A stretch of DNA of 64,000 bases, from NCBI GenBank assembly GCA_002529455.1, contig NYMS01000033.1, forward strand, positions 1 through 64,000, read 5' to 3'. Made by a program: the position numbers and the translations under genes. The notes below the pieces were generated by a model. It was not told the DNA's origin. It saw nothing but the letters and a program-made list of their open reading frames with translations, and searched no databases. Shown piece by piece: positions 16,908-25,462 of this stretch. This DNA comes from Glycomyces fuscus. GTDB taxonomy: Bacteria; Actinomycetota; Actinomycetes; Streptosporangiales; Streptosporangiaceae. Each line of letters starts with the position of its first letter. Position 1 is the stretch's first letter.

Positions 16908-17243
16908 ATGAGCGTCAAGCGTGGCATCGAGGGACTACAGGACGTCCTGGGGGAAGTGGACTTCCCCGCGGACAAGGACCGGATCGTGACGCACGCCCTG
17001 GACGCGGGCGCCGACGAGGAACTGCTCAGCGCCCTGCGGGCGATGCCGCCCGCCCAGTACAACGAGGCCAACGAGGTGCTGCGCTCGGTGCCCCTGCCCC
17101 GCTCGGAGACGGACTCGCACACCGAGTCCGCCCGCGCGCAGCTGCGCAGGGAGCACGGGAAGCCCGGCATGGCCGAGTCCATGAAGGAGAGCCGCCCGGT
17201 CAACCCCATCGAGGAGGAGCTGGGCGAGAACCGCAAGGCCTGA
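16908..17243 (+). CDS. DUF2795 domain protein
   Basis: The protein has 111 residues. The first 70 form the DUF2795 domain: GLQDVLGEVDFPADKDRIVTHALDAGADEELLSALRAMPP, a compact helical module common in actinomycetes and of unknown function. A charged, disordered tail follows. The ribosome-binding site is GGAGGG before the ATG. Confidence 0.85.
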   Translation: MSVKRGIEGLQDVLGEVDFPADKDRIVTHALDAGADEELLSALRAMPPAQYNEANEVLRSVPLPRSETDSHTESARAQLRREHGKPGMAESMKESRPVNPIEEELGENRKA

Positions 17244-17256
17244 GGCCCTTCGCCGT

Positions 17257-17286
17257 GGTCCCGGTGCCCCGACGGGCCCCGGGACC
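17257..17286 (+). terminator. Terminator after the DUF2795 gene
   Basis: GGTCCCGG pairs with CCGGGACC, extended inside by GCCC/GGGC past one mismatch. It begins 14 bases after the stop. Confidence 0.65.
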
Positions 17287-17534
17287 TTCCTGTGTACGGG
17301 CGGGGAACAGGCGGTGGCCCGGCCCACGCGCCGGGCCGGTGCCCGGAACGGACGAGCCGGACGACCAGCCGGCTCTCCCCCGGGGGTCCACCGTGTCCGG
17401 CACTCCGGACAGAGGCGGGCAACGGTCCTGGCCCGTGCGAGAAGACCCCGGCCGGAACGGACACATAGCCTCTGGACTGGACATTCATCCCATCTTCGGC
17501 GAGCATGGGCGAGGCGCGCCCGCGCCTAGGTGTG

Positions 17535-17576
17535 CCGGGAAGACTGGTCGGCGAGTCCTCACAGTCGTACGCCCGG
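17535..17576 (+). promoter_or_regulatory. Possible structured 5' leader of nhaA
   Basis: CCGGG (17535-17539) can pair with CCCGG (17572-17576), enclosing a GACT/AGTC hairpin (17542-17557). The right arm overlaps the start of the GGAAAG ribosome-binding site of nhaA, so folding could hide it. There is no match to a named riboswitch that I can assert. Confidence 0.3.
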
Positions 17577-17586
17577 AAAGTTGCAC

Positions 17587-18855
17587 ATGAGCATTGACCC
17601 GATTCTGCGCTCCGAGCGCCCCGGCCCGATCTCACGATTGGCCGACACACTGCGCAGCGACAGCGTCGGCGGCTTCCTGCTGATCGGCGCCGCGATCCTC
17701 GCTCTCGTCTGGATCAACTCGCCCTTCGGCGAGTCCTACGAGAACCTGCGGGCGATCAGCTTCGGGCCCGAGTCCCTGCACCTGAACCTGTCCCTGGAGA
17801 CCTGGGCGGCCGACGGCCTCCTGGCGATCTTCTTCTTCGTCGTCGGCAACGAGCTCAAGCAGGAGTTCGTCCACGGAGAGCTGCGCAACCCCCGGCGCGC
17901 CATGCTGCCGATCGTCGCGGCGATCTGCGGCATGATCGTCCCCGCCCTGCTCTACGTCGTGATCAACCTCACCTCACCCGACACCGTCCACGGGTGGGGC
18001 ATCCCGATGGCGACCGACATCGCGTTCGCCATCGCGATCCTCGCGGTGGTCGGCCGCGGGCTGCCGCCCGCGCTGCGGACCTTCCTGCTGACGCTGGCGA
18101 TCGTGGACGACCTCGGCGCGGTCATCGTCATCGCGGTCTTCTACACGTCGGGCATCAACTTCGTGGCCCTGCTGGTGGCCGCCGCGGGCCTGGCGGTCTT
18201 CTGGTACCTCCAGCGCGGCAAGGGGCTGGCCGCCAAGCTCAACGCTTCGGCGGTGCCCAACTGGCTGGTCTACGTGCCCCTGGCCCTGGTGATCTGGATC
18301 CTGGTCCACGAGAGCGGCGTGCACGCGACCATCGCGGGCGTGGCCATGGGTCTGCTGATGCGCACCCGGAAGCTGCCCGGCGAGCACCACGACCCGAGCC
18401 ACGGTGTGGAGCAGCTGCTGCGCCCCTGGTCCGCGGGTCTGGCCCTGCCGATCTTCGCCTTCTTCTCCGCGGGCGTGGTCTTCGACGGTGTCGGCGAGGT
18501 CCTCACCGACACCGCGGCGCTGGGCATCATCGCGGGCCTCATCCTCGGCAAGGTGATCGGCATCGCGGGCGGCTCGTGGCTGACCACCAAGGTGACCAGG
18601 GCCGAGCTCAACCCCAGCCTGAAGTGGATCGACATCGTCGGTATGTCGCAGCTGGCAGGTATCGGGTTCACCGTGTCGCTGCTGATCAGCGAGCTGACGT
18701 TCCCCGACTCCCCGGACCACCTGGCGCACGCCAAGACGGGCGTGCTGGTGGCCTCCCTGCTCGCGACGCTGCTGGCGACGACGATCCTGGGCGCGAGGGC
18801 GAGGCACTACCGGAAGCTGGACTCCCAGCGCACGGTGGGCACGGAGTCCGAGTAG
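17587..18855 (+). CDS. nhaA: Na+/H+ antiporter NhaA
   Basis: The 422-residue membrane antiporter exchanges cytoplasmic Na+ for H+ and supports pH and salt tolerance. Eleven to twelve helices are visible. The ion-binding Asp pair is in TLAIVDDLGAVIVIA. Other family marks are FFFVVGNELKQE, ATDIAFAIAILAVVG and the TM10-11 region MSQLAGIGFTVSLLISEL. It is a single-gene unit ending in a tandem-repeat stretch and a strong terminator. Confidence 0.96.
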   Translation: MSIDPILRSERPGPISRLADTLRSDSVGGFLLIGAAILALVWINSPFGESYENLRAISFGPESLHLNLSLETWAADGLLAIFFFVVGNELKQEFVHGELRNPRRAMLPIVAAICGMIVPALLYVVINLTSPDTVHGWGIPMATDIAFAIAILAVVGRGLPPALRTFLLTLAIVDDLGAVIVIAVFYTSGINFVALLVAAAGLAVFWYLQRGKGLAAKLNASAVPNWLVYVPLALVIWILVHESGVHATIAGVAMGLLMRTRKLPGEHHDPSHGVEQLLRPWSAGLALPIFAFFSAGVVFDGVGEVLTDTAALGIIAGLILGKVIGIAGGSWLTTKVTRAELNPSLKWIDIVGMSQLAGIGFTVSLLISELTFPDSPDHLAHAKTGVLVASLLATLLATTILGARARHYRKLDSQRTVGTESE

Positions 18856-18917
18856 GAGGCTCCGAGCAGGAGAGCTCGCGTAGGAGAACTCGCGTGGAGG
18901 AGTCCGCGTAGGAGCAG
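18850..18917. repeat. Short tandem repeat at the nhaA 3' end
   Basis: Four to five diverged copies of a 14-16 bp unit like GTAGGAGAACTCGC span the nhaA stop codon and its downstream side. Each unit contains a possible in-frame TAG. Confidence 0.55.
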
Positions 18918-18924
18918 ACCGGCT

Positions 18925-18960
18925 GGCGGCCCGTCTTCCCGAGGGGGAAGGCGGGCCGCC
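18925..18960 (+). terminator. nhaA terminator
   Basis: GGCGGCCCG-T-CTTCCC, loop GAGG, GGGAAG-G-CGGGCCGCC: a 16-bp stem with one G-U pair. Confidence 0.75.
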
Positions 18961-19524
18961 GCTGTGGGAGGCCGGGGGCTCCGCCCGCACCGAAGGGGAC
19001 GGGGGTGGGAGTGGGGGCCGGGGCCGGAGTGCCCCCTCTGACGGCAACGGTCACCACAGGGGGTCGGGAGCGGGGTCTTCGGCGGACCTCGGCGGTGTAC
19101 GCAGCCCTTGGTCGCCCACCAGCCCGGGCCCTACGGTTGCGTGGTCGCTGACGCGGCGGCGCTCTGCACCTTGCGCTCCCCTACGACGCGCGGTCACGTG
19201 TGGGGCTTGGTGGTCGCTGATGCCGGTCTGGACCGGGCTGGGCCCCCGTTCCCGGATGGCTGAGGGCGCGCTCCCAGGAGCGCTGACCCGAGCACGGCCG
19301 ACCCCGGACAAGCCGCGCCGGAGGAAGGACCCCTCGGGCGGGCCGAGCCGGCGGATCTCGCTCGGCACGTTCGCTGGGCGAACCCGCTCTCACCCGGTCC
19401 TCACCCCACCGGTGACCCTCTCCACCAGAGAGCACCACGACCTCCACCCCCGGTGGCGCGCGGGACCCGCGAGTGCACGGGCGCACGGCTGGGCTCCACC
19501 GAAGGCCCTACCTGAACACGACAA
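18961..19524. other. Intergenic, nothing supported
   Basis: GC-rich sequence without a credible ribosome-binding site or family-like frame on either strand. Confidence 0.4.
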
Positions 19525-19557
19525 CGGGCAGCCCCCTCGACCTCGGGGGGCTGCCCG
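19525..19557 (-). terminator. Terminator of the SLC13 gene
   Basis: CGGGCAGCCCCC and its exact complement enclose a nine-base loop, 13 bases beyond the minus-strand stop. Confidence 0.7.
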
Positions 19558-19569
19558 CAGCGCGTACTC

Positions 19570-21120
19570 CTACAGACTGACTCCCAGGACCCAGGTGACC
19601 ATGGTGTACATGGTGACCAGGATCAGGAACAGCGCGATGAGGTTGAGCCACACGCCACCGCGCATCATCTGACCGATCCGCACGTGGCCGGAGCCGAAGA
19701 CGATCGCGTTCGGCGGCGTGGCCACCGGGAGCATGAAGGCCATGGTCGCGGCGAGGGCCACCGGGATCACCAGGGACAGGATGTCGATCTGCATACCCAC
19801 CGCGACGCCGCCGAGGATGGGCAGGAAGGTGGCCGCGGTCGCGGTGTTGCTGGTGAGCTCCGTCAGGAAGAGGACCAGCGCGGCCGCGACCAGGATCAGC
19901 ACCCAGGTGGGCACGCCCTCCAGGATGGCGACCTGGCTGCCGATCCAGGTGCTCAGACCGGAGGCGGTGAACTGCGCCGAGATGGCCAGGCCGCCGCCGA
20001 AGAGGAGCAGGACGCCCCACGGCAGCTGCACGGCGGTGTCCCAGTCCAGCAGGCGGTCCCCGCGACCGACCGGGATGAGGAACAGCAGGACCGCGACGGT
20101 CATCGCGATACCGGCGTCGCTGACGCTGGACAGCCACGGCAGGAAGTTGTCGGCCAGGACCGGGACGAAGATCCAGGAGAGCGCGGCGAAGGCGAAGACC
20201 GCGAGCACGAGCTTCTCGCCGCGCGCCATCGGACCCATCTCGGCGAGTTCGGAGCGGATGAGCTCCTGGGCGCCCTTCACCTTCTTGATCTTCGGCGGGA
20301 AGACCTTCACCAGCACGAACCAGGCGATGAGCATGAAGACCGCGGCCAGCGGGAGGCCGACCAGCATCCACTCGCCGAAGCCGATGTGGATGTCGTGGGT
20401 CTCGGCGAGGTAGCCGACCATCAGGACGTTGGGCGGCGTGCCGATGATGGTGGCCACCGAGCCGATGGAGGACGAGTAGGCGATGCCGAGCATGAGCGCG
20501 GTGGCGAAGTTCGCGTCGGTCCTGCCGTCGCGGAACTGGGTGATCAGCGCGACCACCGAGAGGCCGACCGGAAGCATCATCACGGCGGTCGCGGTGTTGG
20601 ACACCCACATCGTGATGAACCCGGTGGCGATCATGAAGCCGCCGACCAGCCCCGCGGTGTTGGAGCCGACCTTGGAGACGATGACCAGGGCGATCCGCTT
20701 GTGCAGGTTCCACTTCTGCATCGCCAGGGCGAGCATGAAGCCGCCCATGAACAGGAAGATGGTGTCCGACCCGTAGGACGAGGCGACGCTGCCGATGGGC
20801 GTGCCCTCCAGCAGGAGGGGGAAGAGCACCAGCGGCAGCAGCGAGGCGACCGGGATCGGGATCGCCTCGGTGGCCCACCAGATGGCGATGAACGCGGTCA
20901 CCGCGGCCACCGCGCGGCCGTTGGCCGACAGGACCGTCTCGCCGTCCTCGCCGTCGATGACGGGCATCGGCATGTCCGGCATGAGGAAGTAGACCAGCAG
21001 GCCGACCAGCGGGCCCGCGACCAGCCCGACGACGCGCGAGGGCGAGGGGCCCCTGGTGACTCTGCCGTCCTGCGTGGGGGATGAGGTGTCGGGCGCGTCG
21101 ACACCCGTCTGGGACGCCAT
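19570..21120 (-). CDS. SLC13/DASS family anion (dicarboxylate) symporter
   Basis: This 516-residue membrane carrier has the two SNT clamp motifs of the divalent-anion:sodium symporters, WVSNTATAVMMLP (about residue 150) and LTSNTATAATFLP (about 420), and FLFMGGFMLALAMQKWNLH. The likely cargo is a di- or tricarboxylate such as succinate or malate; it cannot be told from sequence alone. AGGAGG precedes the ATG. It faces a TAXI binding protein and a two-component system that may control it. Confidence 0.93.
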   Translation of the reverse strand: MASQTGVDAPDTSSPTQDGRVTRGPSPSRVVGLVAGPLVGLLVYFLMPDMPMPVIDGEDGETVLSANGRAVAAVTAFIAIWWATEAIPIPVASLLPLVLFPLLLEGTPIGSVASSYGSDTIFLFMGGFMLALAMQKWNLHKRIALVIVSKVGSNTAGLVGGFMIATGFITMWVSNTATAVMMLPVGLSVVALITQFRDGRTDANFATALMLGIAYSSSIGSVATIIGTPPNVLMVGYLAETHDIHIGFGEWMLVGLPLAAVFMLIAWFVLVKVFPPKIKKVKGAQELIRSELAEMGPMARGEKLVLAVFAFAALSWIFVPVLADNFLPWLSSVSDAGIAMTVAVLLFLIPVGRGDRLLDWDTAVQLPWGVLLLFGGGLAISAQFTASGLSTWIGSQVAILEGVPTWVLILVAAALVLFLTELTSNTATAATFLPILGGVAVGMQIDILSLVIPVALAATMAFMLPVATPPNAIVFGSGHVRIGQMMRGGVWLNLIALFLILVTMYTMVTWVLGVSL

Positions 21121-21256
21121 GGATTCCTCCTGAGTGGTGAGCCGCCGGGAAGTGACGCTGGCCTTTACCGTCGGGTTCCTCCCCGGTTACCCCGGATTGA
21201 TACAGCGATGGTGTGTATCTCTTCCCCGCGTGGCCAAGGTCTCAGCGAAGATTTGA

Positions 21257-21279
21257 GGTTCCTCTGACATTGCGGAACC
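21257..21279. promoter_or_regulatory. Inverted repeat between divergent SLC13 and TAXI genes
   Basis: GGTTCC and GGAACC are separated by 11 bases in the 258-bp divergent promoter region. This is a candidate site for the neighbouring OmpR-type regulator. A second, weaker palindrome GTGTGGGACAC lies near 21290-21302. Confidence 0.35.
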
Positions 21280-21378
21280 GTGGGTGGGTTGTGTGGGACA
21301 CGCGGTAATCATGTGCAGGGTGTGGCTCGTGTGACCTGCGGGGTCGGAACCGCCGTTCCCCTGACCTAAGCTGCGGGT

Positions 21379-22323
21379 ATGCATGGACCGAACCGGCGCA
21401 CCGCCCTGAGGGGGACCGCGGGGGCGCTCGTCGCGGTCGCGCTGGGCGGTTGCGCGTGGCGCGAGTCCTCCCCCGCTCCGGCGTCGCTCGTCGTGGCCAC
21501 GGGCCCGGCCGGGGCCGTTTACCGCGAGATCGGCGCGGAGATCGCGGGCCTGCTGGACGCCCGGCTGCCCGACACCCGGGTGGAGGCCGTCGAGACCGGC
21601 GCCTCGCACGACAACCTGCTGCTCATCGACGCGGGCGAGGCCCACCTGGGCCTGACCAGCCTCGACTCGGTCCTGGCCGACGAGGCGGCCGACGCCGGCC
21701 CCTTCCGCGCGATCGGGCGCCTCTACGACAGCTTCATGCACCTCGCTGTCCTGGACGGTTCGCCCGTGCGCTCCCTGTCCGACCTGGAGGGGCGGCGGGT
21801 CTCGGTGGGCGCGGTCAACTCCGGCACCGAGTTCACCGTGGCGCAGATCATCGCGGAGACCGGGCTGGGGATGGAGGAGGTGCGCCTGGACCAGGCGGCC
21901 TCCGCCGAGGCCCTGGGGCGCGGGGAGATCGACGCGATGTTCTCCCTGACCGGGCTGCCCACGCCCGCGGTCGCCGACCTGGCCCGCGCGCACGCGACGC
22001 GCCTGATCGACCTCGGGGACGCCGCGTCCGCCATGGCCGAGGCCCACCCCGAGAAGTACTTTCCCGCCACCATCCCGGCGACCACCTACGAGGGCGTGCC
22101 CGCCTGCCCCACCGTCTCCATACCGAACCTGCTGCTGTGCGCGGCCGACCTGTCGGACGACCTGGCCCACGTCATCACCGACACCGTCTACACCGGCGCC
22201 GGGCGCATCGCCCTCTCCCGCCCCGAGGCGGCGCAGATCAACGTGCGCACCGGCATCTCCACCAGCATGGTCCCCCTGCACCCCGGAGCCGCGCGCTGGT
22301 ACCGGGACAACAAGCCCTCCTGA
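21379..22323 (+). CDS. TAXI family solute-binding lipoprotein
   Basis: The 314-residue protein has a lipobox LGGC near residue 25 after an Arg-rich n-region (RRTALRG). The mature part matches the TAXI (TRAP-associated extracytoplasmic immunogenic) type: VVATGPAGAVYREIGAEIAGLL at the start, DAGEAHLGLTSLDSVL, and VSVGAVNSGTEFTVAQIIAETGL. TAXI proteins bind carboxylates or glutamate. No TRAP membrane subunits are nearby. The convergent kinase gene ends four bases away, suggesting a sensing role. Confidence 0.88.
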   Translation: MHGPNRRTALRGTAGALVAVALGGCAWRESSPAPASLVVATGPAGAVYREIGAEIAGLLDARLPDTRVEAVETGASHDNLLLIDAGEAHLGLTSLDSVLADEAADAGPFRAIGRLYDSFMHLAVLDGSPVRSLSDLEGRRVSVGAVNSGTEFTVAQIIAETGLGMEEVRLDQAASAEALGRGEIDAMFSLTGLPTPAVADLARAHATRLIDLGDAASAMAEAHPEKYFPATIPATTYEGVPACPTVSIPNLLLCAADLSDDLAHVITDTVYTGAGRIALSRPEAAQINVRTGISTSMVPLHPGAARWYRDNKPS

Positions 22324-22326
22324 GGC

Positions 22327-23715
22327 TCACTCCTCGGAGGGCAGCCCGATGACCACGCCGAGGCCGGGCCGTCCGCCTCCGGGCAGCCCCCCGCCCAGCT
22401 CCAGTGTCCCTCCGGCCTCGCGGACCAGGCCGGAGACGATCGCCAGCCCCATGCCGGTCCCCTCCGTGTTCTGCTGGCGGGACGAGCGCCAGAAGCGGTC
22501 CAGGGCGGGGCCGCGCTCCTCCTCCGCAAGCCCCTCCCCGTCGTCGAGCACGCTGATCCGCGCGGGGTCGCCCGCCTCGGCCCGCACCTCCACCCGGGTC
22601 CCCCCGGACAGGCGCAGGGCGTTGCTCACCAGTTCGTCGAGGATGCTGCCCAGGCCCCCGGCCGGGGCGCACACCCGCAGTCCGTCGGGGACGTCCACGG
22701 TGACGGTGATCCCCCGGGCCTCCCCCAGGGCGCGCCAGCGCTCCACCCGGGTCCCCACCAGCTCGGGCACGTCCACGGTCTCGGTGCCCGTGACGCTCTC
22801 CAGGCGCGTCGCGGCCAGCAGGGAGTTGAGCATCCGGTGCATGGCCGTGGTCTCGTCCACCGCCACGGCGTGCGCCTCCCGGGCCTCCTCCGAGCTGAGG
22901 TAGGGCGCGAGGTTCTCCACCGCCAGGCGCAGGCTCGCCAGGGGGTTGCGCAGCTGGTGGGAGGCGTCGGAGACGAAGGAGCGCTGGCGTTCCAGGGCCC
23001 TGCGCACCACGTCGACCATCGTGTTGAAGGACTCGGTGAGGCGGCGCAGCTCCGGAGGGCCCCGCTCGGCGTCCACCCGGACGTCCAGGTCCCCCGAGGC
23101 GACGGCGGTGGTCGCGGCGTCGAGCCGTCCGATGGGGCGCAGGACCCAGCGCGACAGCGGCAGCGAGGCCGCCACCAGGAGCGTCAGGGGAACCAGGCTG
23201 GCCAGGGCGAGCCACCCCCAGGAGACGAGGATGTCGGTGCCGAGCCGGTCGGTGGGGGCGGCGACGATGACCGCCCCGGTCACCTCGCTGTCGCGGCCGA
23301 TGGGTTCGGCGACCACGAGGGGGTCGGACTCCCAGGGCCAGACGGTGGTCGGAGGGGCGGGGCGCTCCCCGGCCAGGGCGACGGTGAGGGTCTCCGGCGA
23401 GCCCAGCCCGGTGAGCACGTCGCGCTGGTGCGCCGCGCTGCCGGACCCGGCGATGATCTCGCCGTCGGGGGCGACCACGACCACCGGGATGCCGTAGAGC
23501 TCCTCGTAGCGGGCCATCTCCTGGACGAGCGCCTCCGTGCGGCCGGTCTCCAGGGCGGTGCGGGCCAGGGCGGCGAAGCGGCCCGCGTCCCCCAGGCGGT
23601 CGACGTAGACCTCCTGGGTCAGCTGCTGGGCGATGACCGTCCCCAGGGGGATGACCGCCGAGGCGACCAGGACGAACGCGGCGGGCAGCAGGATGGTGAG
23701 CAGTCTGCGGAGCAC
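22327..23715 (-). CDS. Sensor histidine kinase (TctE/QseC-like)
   Basis: The 462-residue membrane kinase has TM1 at residues 5-30, an extracytoplasmic sensor of about 130 residues, TM2 near 165-190, a HAMP segment (RPIGRLDAATTAVASGDLDVRV), H box SFVSDASHQLRNPLASLRL with the phospho-acceptor His, N box LDELVSNALR, and G boxes VLDDGEGL and GTGMGLAIV. It pairs with the response regulator just upstream (3-bp gap). The neighbouring binding lipoprotein could present ligand to the sensor domain, as in tricarboxylate-sensing systems (inference). Confidence 0.93.
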   Translation of the reverse strand: MLRRLLTILLPAAFVLVASAVIPLGTVIAQQLTQEVYVDRLGDAGRFAALARTALETGRTEALVQEMARYEELYGIPVVVVAPDGEIIAGSGSAAHQRDVLTGLGSPETLTVALAGERPAPPTTVWPWESDPLVVAEPIGRDSEVTGAVIVAAPTDRLGTDILVSWGWLALASLVPLTLLVAASLPLSRWVLRPIGRLDAATTAVASGDLDVRVDAERGPPELRRLTESFNTMVDVVRRALERQRSFVSDASHQLRNPLASLRLAVENLAPYLSSEEAREAHAVAVDETTAMHRMLNSLLAATRLESVTGTETVDVPELVGTRVERWRALGEARGITVTVDVPDGLRVCAPAGGLGSILDELVSNALRLSGGTRVEVRAEAGDPARISVLDDGEGLAEEERGPALDRFWRSSRQQNTEGTGMGLAIVSGLVREAGGTLELGGGLPGGGRPGLGVVIGLPSEE

Positions 23716-23718
23716 GGC

Positions 23719-24396
23719 TCAGGACCGGTCGAGGAGGTAGCCGACACCGCGCACGGTGCGGATCTGCACGGCGTGGCCGAGCTTGGCGCGCAGCGATCCG
23801 ATGTGGGTGTCCAGGGTCCTGGAGGAGGCCTCCCAGGCCGTGCCCCACACCTGGTCGAGGATCTGGTCGCGGGCGACCACCGCCGGGGAGCGGGAGGCCA
23901 GGAGGGCGAGCAGGTCGAACTCCTTGCGGGTCAGCTGGAGCTCGGTGTCGCCGACACTGGCCGAGCGGGAGCCCGGGTCGACGGTGAGCCCGCCGATCCT
24001 GAGCGCGGGCTCCTCCTCGGCGGCCTCGGCCCGCGCGGCGCGGGTGCGTCGCAGGACGGCGTCGATGCGGGCGAGGAGTTCGGCGACGCCGAAGGGCTTG
24101 ACCACGTAGTCGTCGGCACCGGCCCGCAGACCGCGCACCCGGTCGCGCTCCTCGCTCCGGGCCGTGACGGCGATGATGGCGGTCTGCGGGCGGTCGCGGA
24201 GCTTGCGGAGCAGGTCGATGCCGTCCGCGTCGGGGAGGCCGAGGTCGAGGAGGACGACGTCGGCGGGCGGGGCGCTCAGGGCCCGTTCGGCGGTGGCGAC
24301 CCTCTGGACGTCGAAGGACGCCGTCCGCAGGGCGGTCACCAGACCACGGGCGACCCTGTCGTCGTCCTCGACCACGAGAATGCGCATGTCCAGCAT
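23719..24396 (-). CDS. OmpR-family response regulator
   Basis: The protein has 222-225 residues. The receiver domain has the acidic pocket VVEDDDR, phospho-Asp in VVLLDLGLPDADG, Thr in AVTARSE and Lys in DDYVVKPFG. A C-terminal winged helix follows: LTRKEFDLLALLASRSPAVV, then SRTLDTHIGSLRAKLG and RTVRGVGYLL. It forms an operon with the kinase. The start may be the ATG at 24396 or 24387 (MRILVVED). The likely targets are the SLC13 and TAXI genes. Confidence 0.94.
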   Translation of the reverse strand: MLDMRILVVEDDDRVARGLVTALRTASFDVQRVATAERALSAPPADVVLLDLGLPDADGIDLLRKLRDRPQTAIIAVTARSEERDRVRGLRAGADDYVVKPFGVAELLARIDAVLRRTRAARAEAAEEEPALRIGGLTVDPGSRSASVGDTELQLTRKEFDLLALLASRSPAVVARDQILDQVWGTAWEASSRTLDTHIGSLRAKLGHAVQIRTVRGVGYLLDRS

Positions 24397-25148
24397 GTTA
24401 GGCAGTGTTCACCCCGGTCACGGCACGTCGCCGGGGGACAGCGCCCCGGCCCCCGTGCGGCGTCCCCGGCCCCTCGGGGGTCACCGCCCGCCTGCGGCGC
24501 GGCGCGGGGCCCGGGCGGCCCCGGGCCCGGCCGCCATTTCCGCGGCCATAACACCGGATCCGCAATTGCGTCCGCCCCGCGGCGTCCGCCTCTCCCCGAG
24601 CGCACCGGACGAACGCAAAGCGAACCGCCCCGGAACGGAACACCCGAACCCCGCGCCGCAATGGGAGCGAAAATCACCCGGATCCCGCGGACCAACGGCG
24701 GACACCCTTTCCCCGGAACACGGTTTCCGCGGCCCAGGGAGCGCGGCGGCCGCCTCCCCGCCTCCCGGCCGCGCCCCTCGGGACGTGCCCGGGAGGGCCC
24801 CGGGAGGGCCCCGGGAGGGCCGAGCGCCCCTGCGCACCGGACGCTACCGAGCCCGAAAGCCCGGCGGGCACGGGCTTCTCGCACACCCGCCCGAGGGGGG
24901 CCCGCGTCGGCGCCGGGAGCGCCGGGCACCGCACGGGGCCGGCGCTCCCGGCACCGAAGCGGAACCGCTCTCCGGCGTATCATTCGCGTCCTTTCGGGGC
25001 CCGTCCGGGGAACGGCCGTGTCCGGACAACATGAACACCACTCCAGTGGGCATGTACAAGTCGGCCCCTGTAATCATCGGAATACATAACTGGACCGGAG
25101 TCGGACCCGATCGCACTTTCAGAACTGCTCGGGAAACAGGAGCGACCA
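24397..25148. other. GC-rich intergenic region with one strong hairpin
   Basis: No gene is supported. A perfect 14-bp stem (GCCGGGAGCGCCGG at 24912-24925 with its complement at 24939-24952) may terminate transcription. From about 25050 the sequence is less GC-rich and probably contains the promoter of the DUF397 gene. Confidence 0.4.
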
Positions 25149-25187
25149 ATGGTGGAACTGAGAGAATCGAGGCCGCCGCGTGCGTAG
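25149..25187 (+). CDS. 12-aa upstream ORF
   Basis: AGGAG lies seven bases before this ATG, which reads 12 codons (MVELRESRPPRA) to a TAG in the same frame as the DUF397 gene 30 bp downstream. It could be a leader peptide, or the DUF397 gene could have gained a nonsense codon. Confidence 0.35.
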   Translation: MVELRESRPPRA

Positions 25188-25217
25188 GAACAACCAGCGG
25201 GGACAGAGCGGACGGGA

Positions 25218-25421
25218 GTGCCCGTGAGAGGGCTGGGACACGAACCCGGTCGGTGGCGGAAGTCGAGCCACAGCAACGACCACAACGGGAACTGCGTCGA
25301 GGCCGTGCTGGGCGCCCCGCGGACGGTCGGTCTGCGCGACTCCACGCACCCCGTCCACGCGGCGCTCGCCCTGCCCGCGCACCAGTGGGTCGCGCTGCTC
25401 CGGCTCACCGGGCTCCGATGA
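25218..25421 (+). CDS. DUF397 domain protein (orphan)
   Basis: This 67-residue protein reads RWRKSSHSNDHNGNCVEAVL, then VGLRDSTHP and a QWVALLRL tail: the DUF397 pattern with a slightly divergent end. There is no XRE regulator upstream, the usual partner. Its own GTG has no good ribosome-binding site, while an in-frame short ORF upstream has one. It converges on the protease/ATPase operon. Confidence 0.7.
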   Translation: MPVRGLGHEPGRWRKSSHSNDHNGNCVEAVLGAPRTVGLRDSTHPVHAALALPAHQWVALLRLTGLR

Positions 25422-25462
25422 ACGGCGCGCGGTCCGGGAGGCGCTCCCCGGACCGCACCCGG

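Noticed and set aside
14111-17650. Very long minus-strand open frame of 1,179 codons
   Set aside because: It is antisense to the ABC importer, monooxygenase and DUF2795 genes, has low-complexity composition and no start context. It is an artefact of high GC.
18961-19524. Minus-strand frames of about 100 codons in this gap
   Set aside because: No ribosome-binding site, no family resemblance, and composition like random GC-rich sequence.
21379-22323. A complete TRAP transporter
   Set aside because: Only the TAXI binding protein is present. The nearby membrane protein is SLC13, not DctQM.
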